In this document: positions 4,909-6,020 of the stretch, one piece after another
Numbering within the stretch: the first letter of the stretch is position 1
Layout: the number at the start of each line of letters is the position of its first letter
NCBI GenBank assembly: GCA_900313155.1
Contig: OMQE01000178.1
Location: 1-6,020 of the forward strand
Source of the DNA: an uncultured Rhodospirillaceae bacterium
GTDB taxonomy: Bacteria; Pseudomonadota; Alphaproteobacteria; RF32; CAG-239
Direction of reading: 5' to 3'
Length of the DNA: 6,020 nucleotides
Notes under the pieces: model-generated
The model's database searches: none
What the model was told of the DNA's origin: nothing
Seen by the model: only the letters and a program-made list of their open reading frames with translations
Made by a program: the position numbers and the translations under genes

Positions 4909-6020
4909 ATGGAATACAAAACAGAATTTGAAACTCGCAATGATGTCAAAAAGATGTTTGTTGCAAATGGTAAAGCACTTTATTTTGTTCCGGACGGAAC
5001 TGGTAAATATGAATTTTGCAGTAAAGATTCCGAATTACAAAAATGGTGTGAATCCACAAAAAGCAAAAGAGTGAAAGCTAATGCTTTAAAATTCGTTGTG
5101 GGCGGTGCACGTGATTATTTGAAAGGTAAAACTCAGCTCAGAGAAAAGAGTAACAGCGTTAAAACCAGTTTTAAGGATAATCCAATCGGTTGGGTAAATG
5201 AACTTTGTCAAGCTAAACAAATTAAAAATCCTGATTATAATGTTGTCAGTACTGCCCAAGGTGGTGGATTAAGCTTAGTTTCAGTGGTAGCTGTAGCTGA
5301 TTGGTTAGATGAGCCTATTGGATATAGTGCCTCAAATGCCACAATTGCTAGGAGAAAAATTGCTGAAGAAATTGCTACAAAATACTTTTCAGAAGAATTG
5401 AAAAAAGAGCAATCTTTACAATCTGAAAACAATCAATCTTCATCTAAGCCTCAACAAACTAAACAAGGAAATCCCCACTCCATCGATAATGCTAAAAGTT
5501 TAAAACGTCCTTATACCCAATATCGTTGGGATATTAATCCGAAAGGAACATTTTTTGAATATTGTCAACAAAATGGACTAGCTTTGCCAAGCTGGAGCAG
5601 AACACAAGACCAAAAGACTCTTGAATGGACAATGTTTATGAGCTTGGAAGGCATTGATCATAAGTTTAAGGGAACAGCTTTAGATACAAAAACTGCAGAA
5701 ATTCGAGCAATTATGGAATATCTGAAGGCATTGCAAGCCGGAAAAATAGAAAAAACTGTGCCAACATATAATAACGGTAGAGATAAAATGAATATCCGTT
5801 CAACAGCCAAAGCCGGATTTTATCAGGTTGAAAAGCATATTTATTCTGTTGATGACAATGGGAATGTTTGTCAACTTGCCAATAAAGATGCGAAACCGAG
5901 ATTTTTCGGCAAAGGTTTATGGCTTGATTTTGATAGAGCAACACAAAGATGCACTTTTTTGAAGAATAATACGCCTATTGCCGCTTATGATTTCAAAGAA
6001 TTTGGTAAGCATGGCTACGG
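4909..6020 (+). CDS. Uncharacterised protein with two dsRNA-binding-domain-like segments, partial (C-terminus beyond window end)
   Basis: 370 codons are open to the window end with no stop. I do not recognise the whole protein as a named family. Residues 91-161 and 210-276 each fit the double-stranded RNA-binding domain pattern: helix, three strands, helix. Repeat 1 has NPIGWVNELCQ (91-101), NPDYNVV (107-113), strand LSLVSVVAVA (121-130), GYSAS (138-142) and helix ATIARRKIAEEIA (144-156). Repeat 2 has NPKGTFFEYCQ (210-220), LPSW (226-229), strand LEWTMFMSLEG (238-248), KGTALDTKTAE (254-264) and helix IRAIMEYLKAL (265-275). Both share NPxGxxxExCQ and keep the helix-1 Glu (E98, E217) that contacts RNA in known domains. 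A polar Q/S/K/N linker (about 163-200) joins them. Residues 1-80 and 280-370 match nothing I know. No signal peptide or membrane segment is seen, so it is probably cytosolic. No RNase III catalytic motif is visible. Start supported by AAGGA. Its codons look more A-rich than those of the operon, by eye. Confidence 0.9.
   Translation, partial: MEYKTEFETRNDVKKMFVANGKALYFVPDGTGKYEFCSKDSELQKWCESTKSKRVKANALKFVVGGARDYLKGKTQLREKSNSVKTSFKDNPIGWVNELCQAKQIKNPDYNVVSTAQGGGLSLVSVVAVADWLDEPIGYSASNATIARRKIAEEIATKYFSEELKKEQSLQSENNQSSSKPQQTKQGNPHSIDNAKSLKRPYTQYRWDINPKGTFFEYCQQNGLALPSWSRTQDQKTLEWTMFMSLEGIDHKFKGTALDTKTAEIRAIMEYLKALQAGKIEKTVPTYNNGRDKMNIRSTAKAGFYQVEKHIYSVDDNGNVCQLANKDAKPRFFGKGLWLDFDRATQRCTFLKNNTPIAAYDFKEFGKHGY

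Noticed and set aside
5235..5944. Minus-strand open frames 5235-5432 and 5711-5944
   Set aside because: Both are antisense to the dsRBD-like gene, which is open throughout with a good start; no ribosome site supports them.

Overview
The window looks like chromosomal DNA of an AT-rich alphaproteobacterium. The main clue is the order lspA, DUF3035/BamF-like lipoprotein, two M16 peptidase subunits, which I recall as typical of that class. The species cannot be named from this sequence.

Minus strand, 4538 down to 1: five tightly packed genes form one apparent operon. Signal peptidase II (lspA) overlaps a small BamF-like outer-membrane lipoprotein by 4 bases. Five bases later comes an exported M16 peptidase with the zinc motif. 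This overlaps a membrane-anchored M16 homologue by 4 bases. That gene in turn overlaps glucose-6-phosphate isomerase (pgi) by one base; pgi runs off the window start after 358 codons. The first four genes concern the cell envelope: LspA would mature the lipoprotein beside it. The two M16 proteins have complementary halves of an active site, so they probably form one periplasmic heterodimer. pgi is a metabolic gene joined to this set.

4539-4908 is a 370-base divergent intergenic region. It holds promoter candidates for lspA on the minus strand and a strong sigma70-type promoter (TTGACA, 17 bases, AATAAT) for the rightward gene. A 14-bp dyad, ATAATGTGTATTAT, occurs exactly at 4727-4740 and again inverted at 4873-4886. 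Each copy covers a -10-like hexamer, and a degenerate third copy lies at 4751-4764. This looks like an operator pair.

Plus strand, 4909 to the window end: a gene of at least 370 codons, cut by the window edge and not recognised as a named family. It contains two segments that fit the double-stranded RNA-binding domain fold (alpha-beta-beta-beta-alpha), joined by a polar linker. Outside RNase III such domains are uncommon in bacteria. The apparently regulated tandem dsRBD-like protein is the most interesting item here.
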